This document shows, piece by piece, positions 1-12,351 of a stretch of DNA of 64,000 nt. This DNA is from Drechmeria coniospora (lineage: Eukaryota > Ascomycota > Sordariomycetes > Hypocreales > Ophiocordycipitaceae). The stretch lies in the NCBI RefSeq assembly GCF_001625195.1, contig NC_054389.1, positions 11,218,520-11,282,519 of the forward strand. Direction: 5' to 3'. A program made the position numbers and the translations under genes. The first letter of the stretch is position 1. The number at the start of each line of letters is the position of its first letter. The notes under the pieces are model-generated. The model did not search any database and had not been told where the DNA came from. It worked only from the letters and a program-made list of their open reading frames with translations.

Positions 1-2788
1 GCACATGGGCAGCTGAGGCTGCTCGCTCGCCACCGGCATGATCCTCTGCGGCGGCGGCTGCATCGACGCCGGAACCGGCCGCTCGTGCTGCAGACTGCAC
101 CGCGGCGCCGTCACCTCCTGGTGCCGACCGACGAGCGCGACGCTGGTGCCATCGCCGGAGCCGTCGGCGCCGTTGGGGTTGACGGCGCTCCAGGACGAGG
201 CGTCCGAGAGGGAATCGTCGCCGTGGCCTTTGCTGCCGTCGGGCGCCAAGGCGTGGAGCGGAGGGAGAAGATGCCCGGCATCTCGGGCGCCGTTGAGCCT
301 GCACTGGTCAGCGGAACCTTCCTGCCGGGACGGTGTGTGCGAACGCACATCTGGGATCGATGGGCCTCCAAACGATGCTCCGACCGCAAGCTGCTGACGA
401 GCTCCTCCTCGCTCGCCGTCTGCTGCATCTTCGAAAGCCAGCGCTCGATCGTCGTCGACTGTCGTCGTTAGCATCCACGAAGAGGGACCGGAGGGAGCCG
501 ACGCACCAGAGAGTGGGCGATGGGAAACAACGTCGACATGAGGCGCAGCACGCGGTTGTTGCTCTCGACGGCCTCGACGGCGGCCCGCATCGTCGCCTCG
601 GCATCCGGCCGGTTCGGGTCCAACAGGCGGGCGACGTAGTACAGCATGACGCGGCTGCTGTCGTAGAGGAAAAAGGGCAGCAAGCTGTCGGAAAGGAGCC
701 GGGTGCCGTGCTCGGCGGCGTCGGCGAGGAGGGCGGCGATCCGGGAGGCGTGGTGGAAGCAGCCGAGGCACATCGCCTGCAGGTGCTGCTGGTGCTCGGG
801 CGGAAAGACGAACGGCCGCGGGAGCTTGAAGAGGTCGGGCATGGCCATCTTGTAGAGCTCGAGGTAGTTGTGGTGGTAGGTGCAGTGGACGAGGACGAGG
901 GCGCCGAGCTGGTTGGAGTCGAGGCGGGCGTAGACAGTCTCGGTTGAGTACTCGACGAAGTCGGGCAGCTCGCGGCGCCAGAGGTGCAGGTCGGCGTCGA
1001 GCGCAGCCAGGGGGGATTCGGGCAGCCAGGGGGGCGGGCTGGCCTGCATGTGGTTGACGTAGCGGACGATGCGCTTCCACAAGGCGACGACGCGCACGTA
1101 GTAGGCCATGATGCCCATGTTGGCGGCCGGCCGGCGGGGCACGACGGCCGGCGGGAGGAACTGGAGGACGTGGCCGACGGCGAGCGTCTCGGTGATGGAG
1201 GGGATGCGCAGGCCAAAGTTGCGCTCGTTGGAGGGCAGCTGAATCTTGATGTCGCTCTCGCGGAGGAGCGTCAGCTGGTCGACGCCGCTGCCGGCCCAGG
1301 CGTCGAGCACGTAGCAGGCCCACATGAGGCGACGACGGCTCTCGCGCGAGGTGACGGTGGGTGCGGCGCCGTCGTGGTCGGCGCAGAGGACGTCGGCGTT
1401 GTGCTCGGCGTTGATCTTGAGCGCGTGGGCCATGCGGACGGCGAGGCCCGAGATCATGAGCGCCTGCCCGTACTCGCCGAGCCGGAAGTGGAAGTCGTGG
1501 AGGAGGATGGCCGTCTGCAGATGAAAAAAAATCCGTGTTAGCCACCGTCGTCTCGCGTGCCCCGTCAGGCTGTCGGGGTTCAGGCGTCAGGAGCGGGAGC
1601 TTGCCATGAGCCTCTGCACAGATATCCTGCCGAGGTTGGCGAGCATGGAGGACTCGGCGCGCTCAGCCCACCGGTTCCCGGCGGCGCCAAGGGCCGGGGA
1701 AGGTGCCACGGCGAGATCGTTGCTGGCGAGGACGAGGAATCTGCTCGTCCGAGTCAGCGGACAGGTTGGAGGCGGAGGCGGGGGCCGGGGCCGGGGCCAT
1801 GATGGGGGACAAAGGAGAACAACGTCCATCTCGCCTCCAGTGGGCTCGGAGCAGACCTACTTGGCCCCGTGGGCGCAGATGACGTGCAAAAGGGCCGACT
1901 CGTCATCCGACGTAAATCCCCTGTCAAGCTGATGCATAAACGACGGCTTGTGGACAAAAGCAAAGCAGCGTAGGGGATGGACGTTGGAAAAGTACTGTTC
2001 GACCACCTTGCGGAGGTTGCGCGGGCTCGGGAGGTCGGGGGACAGCAACCTGCTGGCGTCAGCGCATGTCTGCTGCCTCGCCGCACGCCTCTGCCGAGAG
2101 GGATTCCAAAGGCCGAAAGGGAGGCACCGTACCACGACAGCGGGTGCTCGACGGCGTCGTGCTCGGGACTCGTTGCGGCATCGGATATGGGTGACGGCAA
2201 AACATGCTCGGCCCCGGCGGCTGCTGCAGGGCCCTGCGGCGACTTCTCCGCTTCCTCCACGCCGTTCATCTTCAAGGCCATGGCCGCCGCCGCCGCCGTC
2301 GTCGTCGTCAATTCCATCTTGCTCGTCCGCCTGAGGCTCCTCGTCCAACGCGGGGCCGATCCGCCGTCGTAGAGACACTCGGCGCCCTTGACCTCGCAGC
2401 GAGCGCATTTGGGTCTGCCGCCGTTGCACTTGGTCTTGCTCAGCCGACAGGCCTGGCAGCTGCGGTAGGTGCGGATCTTGCGAAGCGAGGCAGCCGTGAT
2501 GGGCGACGACGGGGCATCGCCGTTGCTGCCGACGCAATCGAGCTGGAGGCGCTCGCAGTTGCGACAGCCTTCAGGGCGGTCGTCGCATTTGACCTTGATC
2601 GTTTCTCGCCGTCAGCTGCGATGAGTTCAAAACTTTCCCTTCCGTAACATCTCATGCTTTTTTTTTATCACGCTCCTCGCCGGCTGGTCGAGATGACGGC
2701 CTACGGACACAGGTCGGCGGCAGCTTTGCCTCTCGAAGCCTGAAGGCGGTTCACTCACCTTGCGCGCCCGACAAACGCGGCACCCCAT
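1..2788 (-). CDS. Zn2Cys6 transcription factor with two tandem zinc clusters (3' end beyond window)
   Basis: This is a fungal-specific nuclear transcription factor. The proposed exons are 2759-2788, 2133-2593, 1861-2049, 1605-1740, 507-1514, 349-458 and 1-298. All junctions keep frame, and the protein (at least 744 aa) is still open at base 1. Residues 3-30 form a Zn2Cys6 binuclear cluster (Cys 3, 6, 13, 20, 23, 30). After a 25-residue linker a second complete cluster follows (Cys 56, 59, 66, 73, 76, 83). The middle, from LPSPRNLRKVVEQYF through the segment at 468-1457, is a fungal-specific TF (MHR) domain. The C-terminus is low-complexity and probably disordered. The intron at 1515-1604 appears to be GC-AG (ATG|GCAAGC). 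The last two introns (459-506 and 299-348) are 48 and 50 nt; the first has a perfect GCTAAC branch site. If they were not spliced, the protein would stop at 468. The start is the ATG directly before GCRVCRARK; an upstream start is possible. The target genes are unknown. Confidence 0.85.
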
Positions 2789-3806
2789 GTCGCATTCGGA
2801 ATCGTCTCGCGGGAGCCACCGAAAACGCCTGCGAGGGCAGACAACACGGAGACGGGTTGGTGTTGGTGCGAGGGTCCATGGTCCGACCAGGCAGAAATAC
2901 ACTCATATCGATTCATGGCGTAGCGTCATTACACGGCCGAGGAACCGAACGACGGCCGTTCAGCACGGATGGCGCTAACGAGGGTGCCGGTGACGTGCTC
3001 GGCGGCCGGCCAGAAGCGCCGTCATTGGCTTGCGGCCGAGCTCGACCTTGTTCGGCCATGTATTATATTACCTGGTGTCTCGTACCACGGCGGCAGAAAT
3101 GGTGACACGGTGGTGAGGTTGCATAAGGAGTGCATGCGCCAGGCGAGCATCAGTGTACGAATACGTGCCGAGTAATTACGGAGGATACGTATACGTCTTA
3201 CGTGTTCCACATACTCGTACCTGCACATGCATTATTACGTCCGCGACTTCCTTCACTTGGCCTCTTGTTGATGCCTGGATTGGATTGAGCAGACAGGAAG
3301 GTCCCCAGCCTTCATCGCACCTCCCTCCCTGGTACCTACGTCCTACCTTCGTTGATAGACGGAAGGTCCACCGACGGGCACCAAGTCCCAGTTCTGCCTA
3401 CCTACCTATGTTGGTACGATGTAGGCAATAGGCAAGTACTCGGTACATACTTGTGCTACTATCTGTGATCTGCTCGAGGATATCCGCACCATGCACATCG
3501 ACCATCTGTCCAGTGATGGCCTACTGGTACGCGATACATGCAATACAATATATCCATCCGTGGGTGTTCGTGTATATGTACATCTGTGCTATGCTTCACC
3601 TACACACTACCACTCCTATGTACTACCAGCAGCTATTATGAGGAGCCTGGTACATGTATGGTGGTAGGTGGTTACAACTGCTAATACCGATGCAAGTATG
3701 AGTGAGCAATGCTGGTACAAAGTACGCTGTTCAGGTCCAAACCCTGAACCGGTGTGCACAAATTCAAAAGAGTCCACGAATCCCCTCCTCCTCACTCCGC
3801 ATTTCC
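2789..3806. other. Intergenic region between transcription factor and MFS transporter
   Basis: This region holds the promoter of the transcription factor and the 3' flank of the transporter. Its composition shifts to AT/GTAC-rich words from about 3060. No open frame with domain-like content or credible splice signals is visible, and no RNA gene was recognised. Confidence 0.5.
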
Positions 3807-5496
3807 TCACAGCCTCGCAAACACCTTTCCGGTTGCCCTGACCCGCGCCGCCGTCACCATGGCCGACGAAGCGAGCGCCAGTGAGCCCGCATACCACATG
3901 GCTGGTCGATAGGCCTGCAGGCCAGCACCGGCCCCCCCGTACGCCTCGAGCAGGTATCCGGCAATCGGGCTTCCCTTGTCCCCAGCGGTGATGTTAGTTA
4001 CTGACTCTGAAAAGGTCCGACACCGGAACAGACGAGTGGGAAATCAAAGGACAACGGCAAATGGGAAAAGGGACTTGGAGCGTACGAAAAGGAAACGGGA
4101 ATGGGTGAGAGTGAAGGGAAAGGGAAAGGAAAGGAAAAGGAAAGGAAAAGGACAAGGGAAAAGCCCACCATCAAGTACCCGCCGATCCATCCCGTCACCA
4201 CCATGCTCATCGTCACGGCCATCCGCGCACTCCCGAATACGTTGCTCACGACGGTCGGCATCGTCGAGAAGAAGCCGCCGTTGCTCGCGCCGTTGATGAC
4301 GACAAAGACGGTCAGCGGCCCCAGCGTCGTGCTCTCCGGCCACAGCGCCAGCATGCTCAGCGCCGTCAGCAGGCACGACATGCTCAGCGTGTTCAACGCC
4401 CCGAACCGGTCGCTCGCGAAGCCCGTGACGATCCGACCGGCCGCCGAAGAGAGGCTGAAGCCGGCGACGAGGCCCGCCCCCGTGCTCGAGCTCAGGCCGA
4501 GCGACTTGCTGTAGAGCGGCAGGAAAAAGGGCGCGACGAAGAGCGGAAAGGTGCCGATGACGCCGGCGAAGAAGACGAGGTTGAAGGTGAGCGACTTGAA
4601 CAGCCTCCTGCATCGTCCACCGGTCAGCAACCCATCCATTCCGTTTCGCTCCGTCCCCATTCCACGCCGCGGTGCCGAAGAAGACGGATGCCTACCATTC
4701 CACCGTGCCCGGCGTCGTCTGCGTCAACGACGTACGCTCCTTCATCAGCCAGGCCGCTGGCAGGCCCGTCACCAGCGTCGCGAGCCCCAGCACGCGGTAC
4801 GACCAAGCCGGGTCCAGCCGCTGGGTCAGCGCGTCCAAGCTGAAGCTGATGGCCGCCGCGCCGAAGCCACTGCCGGCAAATATGAGCCCGTTGGCGATGC
4901 CGCGTCGGTGGTGGAAATACTGCGCCGGGATCGTCGTCACCACGACGAAGCAGAGACTAGCCCCTCCACGTCAGCCCATCGGCCCATCGACCCATCCACG
5001 AGCCCGTGGAGGAGACGTCGACCTACCTTGCGGCGAATCCCATCATGACGCCGACCGTCACGAATAGCCCGCCAACGCTCTCCACGGCAAAGCTGCTCAG
5101 GATGGCGCTACCCCCCAAGAGTGCCATACCCAGCACCCCCGTCTTGCGCGCGCCCATCCTCCGCATGAGGCGTGTGTTGGCAACGGCAAACACGGACACG
5201 AGTGATGCGTACAGCGAGCCCACAAACGAGAGCACCGCCGGACCCGAAAGCCCTCGTTCCACCAGCGTGGCCTGAAAAACGCCCCAGGAGTAGGTGAGGC
5301 CGACGGACCACCATAGCATCGCCGCACCCGCCGCGACAACCACCCAACCGTAACCGCCGTCGGGCACAGTGGAGTCGGCTACCCGCGACTCCTGGAGGAT
5401 AGCATCGTTCGTGAGCTGCAGCTGCGAGACAGGTTTGCTCCGGCTCGATACCGCCGGTACCGCCGCGAGCTCGATGGACGTTGTCGTCGTCGACAT
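3807..5496 (-). CDS. MFS transporter, monocarboxylate-permease (MCT/MCH) type
   Basis: This is a polytopic membrane transporter of the major facilitator superfamily, probably at the plasma membrane and proton-coupled as in the MCT family. The four exons are 5027-5496, 4696-4956, 4169-4607 and 3807-3974, giving 445 aa. The N-terminal 45 residues are hydrophilic. They are followed by the MCT signature PDGGYGWVVV at the start of TM1, and then by about 12 hydrophobic segments. RMGARK and SDRFGA match the cytoplasmic loops after TM2 and TM8. The final exon supplies GSPIAGYLLEAYGG and the last helix, ending ...VFARL. Intron 3 (3975-4168) carries a long purine/pyrimidine tract. The substrate cannot be told from sequence: fungal members include riboflavin and other carriers, and many are orphan. 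A TTATAAG about 135 nt upstream of the ATG (5630-5636) may be its TATA element. Confidence 0.88.
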
Positions 5497-6477
5497 TCCT
5501 CTTCGCCCTCCTCTCGTTTCTATTCTTGTTACTTATCTTCTTCGTTGTCGTCTTTCAGTGTTCAGTCCCTTCCGCTCGCCGTGCGGATGGTATGCACGAG
5601 ACGAGAGAGCTCGGTGCAGCGAGCATGACTTATAAGTAACAAAGCCGCTCTGTCAATCTGCTGTGGAGATTCACGACTTGGCATGGCATGGCGTCCCATC
5701 GCATCAGCCCCACGCCCGCAGGGCGTAGTTGACGACGCCCACATGTCGATGTCTTTAGAGTTTTGCAGCCAATCGAGTCGGCCTAAAGAGTCCACTGATG
5801 GAGAGTCCGCCGCAGCCGCGACCGGAGTCGCTCCGGGAAAAACGAAATGGATATCGCAAATGCTCATTCATGCCTTGTTGCCGTGCCGTCGCCGAGTAGC
5901 GAGCTAATTCCCCATCTCCCCCCCGCTTCCAGGGACCAAACTGACGGTGCCTCCTCCCAGCTGAACGGGGTGAAACCGAACAGGAGCACAATGGCGAAAT
6001 GACTGTTCTTTCCGATGGCTTGGCGGGAAGAGCCTGTCTTCGTCAGCCTCGGCCCAGCTCCGCCGCTTGATTCATCTGCCAGCAGTGCCCAGCACCAGCC
6101 CAGAAATCAGCTACCATCCATACCAGCCAAGGATCCAGCTGGAGGTTCATGCCGTGCGTGAGGACGCCCGAGAAGCATCAGATGGTCGTGGCATGATGCC
6201 GACGTCCTTGAAACCAAATCTTGCTTTCCAAAAAGCAAGACGCTTCAAAATGAACCAGTTCAGGTCAATTTCTACGACGAACTAACTGTGTGCGGCAGCG
6301 TCTAGCAGACATTATTGGGTGGCAGCATCAACTCAACTTTCCCGCCAACTTCTCGCACGCGAGTTTCTCCCAGCAGTCTGGTTCTGGTCAACGCCAATCA
6401 GAAGAAAAGTAAAATAAAGTAGATAGACAAAAGCTGGTGTGGGCGCAAGCCGGCACTACCATGTAATCAACGCTCCT
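5497..6477. other. Intergenic region, MFS promoter and RRP5 3' flank
   Basis: The stretch holds the 5' flank of the transporter (TATA-like TTATAAG at 5630-5636) and the 3' flank of RRP5. No convincing gene or RNA was seen. The short open frames lack domain content. Confidence 0.45.
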
Positions 6478-7701
6478 TTACTCTTCCATCTCATCCTCGG
6501 CGGCATCGGCCGCTTCGGCCTCTTTTCTCGCCTTGAACGTCGCCGCCCAATCCCGGGCCTTGGCCATCACCTTGTCCTTGCCCTTGGGGTCCTGCGACTC
6601 CTCCCAGGCGGCCCAGCGGCGAAACCACTTTTCTGCCTGCTGCGGCTTCAAGCCCTTGACTCGCGTCCGTCGCTCGAAGACGTCCCGGACCGCAGGCGCA
6701 TCGGCGCCGATGCCCGTTTCGAGATCGAGCAGCTGGTTCCACAAATCTCCCTTCTTGGGGAAGGCGTCCAGGAGGGATTCGAAGATGGTTCGGCCACGCT
6801 CCGGCTCTCCGTTTGCCGATCGGAACTCGAGCGCCGCGAAGCGGCTGGTGATGGTCGCATGGTGCCGCTTCTCCAGCTGTTGCATCGCTCGCGGGAGCAG
6901 TGCCCGGGCCCGGTCCGGTTCCGCTTTGGTCTCATGCAGGAAGTGGGCGTAGTTGATCCAGACGTTGGGCGAGCGGGCACCAAACTTTTTGAGCATGGCC
7001 TCGAAGAGCTTGTCCGCGTGCTGCATTTGTACATGTTAGCATGGCAAAATGATCTCGGTCTCGGAACGGACAACGTACCACGAGCTTCTTGGACTGAATG
7101 AAGATGCTGGCCAACCGCTCGTGCACCTCTTGCGCGTCGTTGTACTGCAGCGCGCGCCTGAACACCTCCTCAATCGTCTGGTCGTTGCCGTAGGCTACCT
7201 CCAAGTTGAGGTAGGCCACCCAGACGTTGAGCTTTTCCGTCTCCTGTCGAATGTTGATGGTGCGGATGCCACGCTCGGCAACGTCCCGCGCCTTGCTCAG
7301 ATCGCTCACCTGCATCTGCAGGGCCATGTACGCGATCCAAAGCTCCGACGAATCCGGCTGGCCCAGCAGTAGTCGTTCAAAGTCGCTCGAGGTCTGGGGG
7401 CCGTGGGCGTCGAGCTGGGCCGTCTTGTCTTCCTGAATCTCCGCCTTCCTCCGCTTCTTCTTCTTTTCCGGTTTCGCCGCTTCGTCCGACTCGGAGCCCG
7501 AGTCGTCGAAGGGGTCGGCCGACCACGCCGCCTTCTTTCCGACAGCCAGGCCGCGGGTTCGGGTCGCGTCCTGCATCACTTGGTCTTCGCCATCGCTCGC
7601 AGAGTGGTCGGAGCCCTCGCCGGCGTCCTCGTCGGAATCCTCGTCGGCATCGACATTGTCGGTCCCCAGAATCTCGATTGAGGCGCCGTCGTCCATGTCC
7701 A

Positions 7702-7734
<33 letters not shown>

Positions 7735-10700
7735 TGTCATCGACATTATCGAGAGCAGCACCTGCGTCGGAGCCGGAGTCACTGTCGTCATCGAACAGCG
7801 ACGGCTTCAGACCCAAGGTCATCCTCCGCTTTTTGGCATCGACGTCGAGAACCCTAGCCTTGACGAGATCGCCTTCCTTGTAGAGCTTCGTCGCATCCTT
7901 GACAGCGTTGTCGGCCATCTGGCTGCGGTGGCACAGGCCGCTGACGTTGACGGAGCCGTCGACGAGAATGAAGGCGCCAAACTCCTCGACCTTGCGCACC
8001 TTGCCGGTGACCACCTGACCCACCTTGATGTCGTTGAAGGTGATCGGCGGCGTGTAGTCCTCGTCGACGACGGAAGCCTTGAGGCTCATCTCGATCTGGT
8101 TCACTGTCGGGTCGACGGCGATGACGCGACCCTTGACCATCTGGTCGATCTGGAACTGATCCTTCCACTCCTTGAGGAACCTGTCCGACAGGTTGGCAAT
8201 CTTGACGAGGGCCGTCACCTGGCCGCCGAGCAGGACGAAGAGTCCCTTGTCGGACACGTTCTTGACAAAGCCCCGAATGACGTCGCCGTTGGACACCTGG
8301 GCCACGTTGCGGATCTCCCGGTCGGTCACGGGCAGCGTAGAACTCATGATGCGCGAAGGGCGCATGGATAGGCGCAACCTCTTGTTGGGCGCGTCCACTT
8401 CGACGATCGACGCGCGGACTATGTCGTTCTTCTTGTAGTCGAGCGTGTTGACGTCGTCATAGTTGTCGGCCAAGTCGGGGAGATGGACTGGCCCAGACAC
8501 GTTCTCGCCGAACTGGATCAGAACCTGCCGTTCGTTCACCTTCGTGACTCGGCCCGGCAGGACCATGTTTGGCTTCAGGGCACTCCAGGTGACGGCGTCC
8601 ACGGAGCTCGCCGAGCGAGCCGACAAGTCGAGGTGGTTGTTTTTGCTGTCGACGGCCGTCACCCGCACCTTGAGGGCCGAGCCGATGGGAAAGTTGGCGG
8701 CGAGATCGTTGAGCTGCGACAGGTCGTCCGAAGCCTCGACGGCGGCGACACGGCCGCGGACGCCAGGCGACAGGTTCACCCACAGGTACTGGGTCGTGAT
8801 GTTGTTCACATACGCAACGTGCGTGTCGCCCACCTTGATGGAGTCCAGTGACAGCGGCGCGGGGTTTCCCTGGACATCACTCGGCTTCGCCGTCAGCTCG
8901 AGGACCGAGTGGGCGGACCTGTGCGAGATGGGCAAGAAACGGTGGTCCTTGGCGTCGTGGACGCCGATGACCTTGACGTCGAGCTCCTGCTTCCGGTGGA
9001 ACGCCTTGAGCGGATTCTTGGGGTCGACAATGTCCTCCCACCTGTCAAACATCTGCGACACGTCGATGCGACCCTGCTGAGACTCGTTGTCGACGAGCTG
9101 AACGTTCAGCTGCGTCTCCTTGACGGACGTGATCCTGATCTTGACGAGGCTACCCTGGGTCAGACCGTCGGCGGGCGCCGCCGGCTTCTCCGTCTGCTTC
9201 CTGTCCGTCTCCGCATCGGCCGAGGAGGGAGCGACCAGCAGGCGGTGCAGGTCCGGCATGACGGCGACGACCTTGACCTCGATCGACTCGTGCTTGCGCA
9301 TGCCAAAGTCTGGCTTTGCTTGCACGTCGGCCGGCAAGCGCGCCTTGGGCAGCAGGGCGCGCAGGGTGCCGGCGAACTGGACAAAGACGGCGGTCGCGGT
9401 AATGTTCTGGACGAAGCCGGGGGCGACGGTGCCGACCTTGACCTGGCCGAAGGCGGAGGGCAGCTTGCCGTCCTTGGCGGCCTGGAGGAGGCTCGGCTTC
9501 TTAGTGAGGATGATGGCGCGGCGCTGCTCGTGCTTTTCGAGCACGAGCAAGCCCGACAGCGTTTGGCCGGTTGAGATGCGTTTAAGGGCGAACTGGTTCT
9601 TGGACATGGACTTGTCGGTGAGGTGTCCCACGGGCAGGATGGCCTTGAGCTGGCCGTCGGCCAGCTCGACGAAGACGTGGTCCTCGGTCCTCTCGGTAAC
9701 CTTGGCGGAGACGACATCGCCGACCTTGAGATTCTTCAGAGCCGTTTGCTTCTCCAGACCGAAGGCGCCGGGATCTTTGCAAGAGACAATCAGCCGCTTC
9801 TGGTCGGGTTCGACGTCGAGAACGTGGACGCTGACGACTTGGCCGACGCGGAAGTGCTCGGCGGGGTCGCGAATGTAGGCCTCGCTCATCTCCGACACTG
9901 GCAGGAAGCCCCTCAGGGGACCGTAGAACTTGATGTGGGCGCCTTTCGGCTGCAGCTTCACGATGGTTCCGGGCACCTGCATGCCGACGCTGACTTCGGC
10001 GTACGACTTGACGGTCGGCAGCTCCGAGTTGACCAGCGTCTTCTTCAGCGTCAGGCGCATCCTCTTCTTGGATGGGTTGGATGACAGGACGCGAGCCTTG
10101 ACCTTCATGCCGGGGCGGAACTTCTTTTCGGGATGCTGCAGTCGAATGTCGGACAAGTGCCTCTCGGAGACGAGGCCGGTGATGCCTTCGGCAATCTTGA
10201 GGATCAGGCCGCCGACGCCGTCCTCCTTGACGATCAACTTTTCGACCTCGCAGGTGACGACGGCGCCAATCGGCACGTCTTCGAGCCGGATGTACTGCTG
10301 CTCGAGGATGGTCTTCTCAAACGAGATCTGGAAGAGGCCGTCCATCTCGCTGTAGCCGACGACGCGGCCCTTGTGGACGGAGCCATGCTGGTAGGGGCCG
10401 CTGGCCTGGTAGAGCGCGTCGACCTTGCCGTCCTTGACGCGCGAGATGTGGACGAAGCCGACGAGGCCGGCGACGGCAGTCTCGACGAAGAGGCCAATCT
10501 CATTTTCGACGTGACGGACGGTGCACTTCTCGACGAGGGACGAGATGGGCAGGACGGCCGTCGGGAGGTTGTGAGCGTCCTCGTCCGGATACATGCGGGT
10601 CAGGGATTGGAGGTGAGGAAGCAGCGAGATGCCCAACTTGGGATCCTTGGCGGTCGGAAAGTTGCAGATGACGCGGGCCTTGACCTTGGCGCCGACCTTG

Positions 10701-11948
10701 TACACCTCCTCGAGGTCCGTGTTTCTCGGACCGGCGCCGGAGTGAATGAGGTCAGCGGTGACGTCGAGGTGGCCCATGACCTTGCCGGCAAGGCCTCTTC
10801 GGTCGACGTTGGTGATCAGGACGTCGACGGCGGTGCCGGGCAGATATGTGTTGATGGTGGTGGCTTCGGACGGGACGGCCTTGACGTTGCCGAGCTTGTT
10901 CTGGAGCAGCGAGAGCTGGGCGACCTTGCCGCCGGCGTTCTTGGAGACGTGGCAGAGGAAGACGGCACCGGGCTGGAGGCGCTCCTGGTCGACCGAAGGA
11001 TCGACCTCGGCCGTGGGGAGGAAGGCTCGCGAGCCAGGGATTCCGAGATCCATGACGCAGCCGTGGTCTTCGACGCTGACGACGGCTGCCATGACGGTGC
11101 TGTTCGGCACGACGTCGTCCTTGTTGAGGCCGGCGTTGGCCTCGGCAGGGCGCAGGGAGAGCTCGATGTGGCGCTTGCCCTTGCCGCTGGCAGATTCATC
11201 CACGGTGGAGATGACGTAGAGGCGTAGGTACTGGCCCGGGGTGAAGATGGACCTGAGTTGGACGACATCGCCGTCGGAGTCGTCGTCGGAGTCGTCGGAG
11301 TCGTCATCCTTGTCCGCATTTTTCTGTATCCTGCTGGTCAACTGGTCCGAGACGGCGACGATGGAGACGTGGCCGGTCAGGTTGTTGGGCAAGGCGACTT
11401 CGAGGTCGAGGCGGTTGACTCGCGTCACCTGGCCGAGGACGAGGGAACCCTTGACCAGTTTCTGAACGGATTGATCAGCAGGCTGGCCACGTGCGATGTA
11501 GGCAAGGTAGCGGATGACGTACCTTGAAGTTGAGACTCTCGACCCGAATGGCATCCTCGGCATCCTGCTTGCGGCCGGCCTTGCTCTCGCCCTTTTTCAA
11601 CGACACCCGCCTCGTCTTCTTCTTTTGCGTCTTGGTGGCCGTTTCGAACTCGTCCTCGCGCAGGGCGTCGGCCTTGGCCTCCAGCTGGATCTGCTTCTGC
11701 TCGAGGGGCGTCAGGACACTGCCCCCCCCACGGGGGAAGATGGGCTCGTCGTCCTTGAGGAGGGAAACGACGGGGGCCTTTGGGCCGTCGGCGCGGGGCT
11801 TGGCCGTCTTGATCGGCTTGACCGTCTTGCCATCCTTGGCTTTGGGCAACTCCTTTTCGTTCTTGGATGGCCGGGCCTCCTTTGAGCCCTTGGCCGATTT
11901 GGCCGGCGGCTGGCCACCCGGGGCATCCTTTCGCTTGAGGTTGCTCAT
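6478..11948 (-). CDS. rrp5: rRNA biogenesis protein Rrp5 (S1 repeats plus HAT/TPR C-terminus)
   Basis: Rrp5 is the large nucleolar factor needed for pre-rRNA cleavages leading to both 18S and 5.8S rRNA. The exons are 11523-11948, 7079-11461 and 6478-7020, giving 1783 aa, close to the usual 1700-1800. The first exon encodes a lysine-rich, nuclear-signal-like head with the conserved PIFPRGGGSVLTPLE motif. The long middle exon encodes a series of about a dozen S1 RNA-binding repeats; good examples start at KLVKGSLVLGQVTR and IKVGQVVTGKVRKVEEFGAF. An acidic linker follows, including a run of Asp codons at about 7690-7735. The C-terminal approximately 300 residues carry HAT/TPR-like helices (SSELWIAYMALQM, PNVWINYAHFLHE). 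Intron 7021-7078 has a TGCTAAC branch site. It diverges from the hydrolase-like gene at 12810. A phased array of GATA sites lies 115-151 bp upstream of its start codon. Confidence 0.96.
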
Positions 11949-12062
11949 GGCGGTGCAGTCTGGGCAAAGACGTAGCCGTTAGGTTGCCTCTGCGAGTTTC
12001 TGACCTGATCGACAGAGCCAAGGTTCTCGATTTTTTTCTGCCCGCGGCGGGACGGAGGTGAC

Positions 12063-12099
12063 TGATAAGGATTGATAAGGATTGATAAGGTTCGATAAG
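12063..12099. promoter_or_regulatory. Phased cluster of four GATA-factor sites upstream of RRP5
   Basis: TGATAAG occurs at 12063, 12073 and 12083, and CGATAAG at 12093, with an exact 10-bp period. HGATAR is the binding motif of fungal GATA factors such as AreA/Nit2. The array lies in the divergent promoter between RRP5 and the gene at 12810, closer to RRP5. The sites are seen directly; a regulatory role is inferred. Confidence 0.5.
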
Positions 12100-12351
12100 T
12101 GTTGATGGGGCAGGCATTCTTGCCCAGGTACGGAGCACTTAAGTACTTACAGTAAGTATTACTTGTACATGTACAGTACGTACTTGGTGAGTAGTGCTAC
12201 AAGTAATGCAATGCTTAAGGGTACTGGTGCTGAAGTACTCCGTATAGGTACTCAGGTGCTCCGTAAGTACTTGGCAGCACGAATTGTTCCGGGCCCACTC
12301 TGATTGATATGGGCACCAGGTAATAATAGTGGTCAGTGGTCAAACCGGCTA

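Noticed and set aside
10133..11227. Long plus-strand open frames opposite RRP5
   Set aside because: They are antisense to S1-repeat coding sequence and have no independent support.
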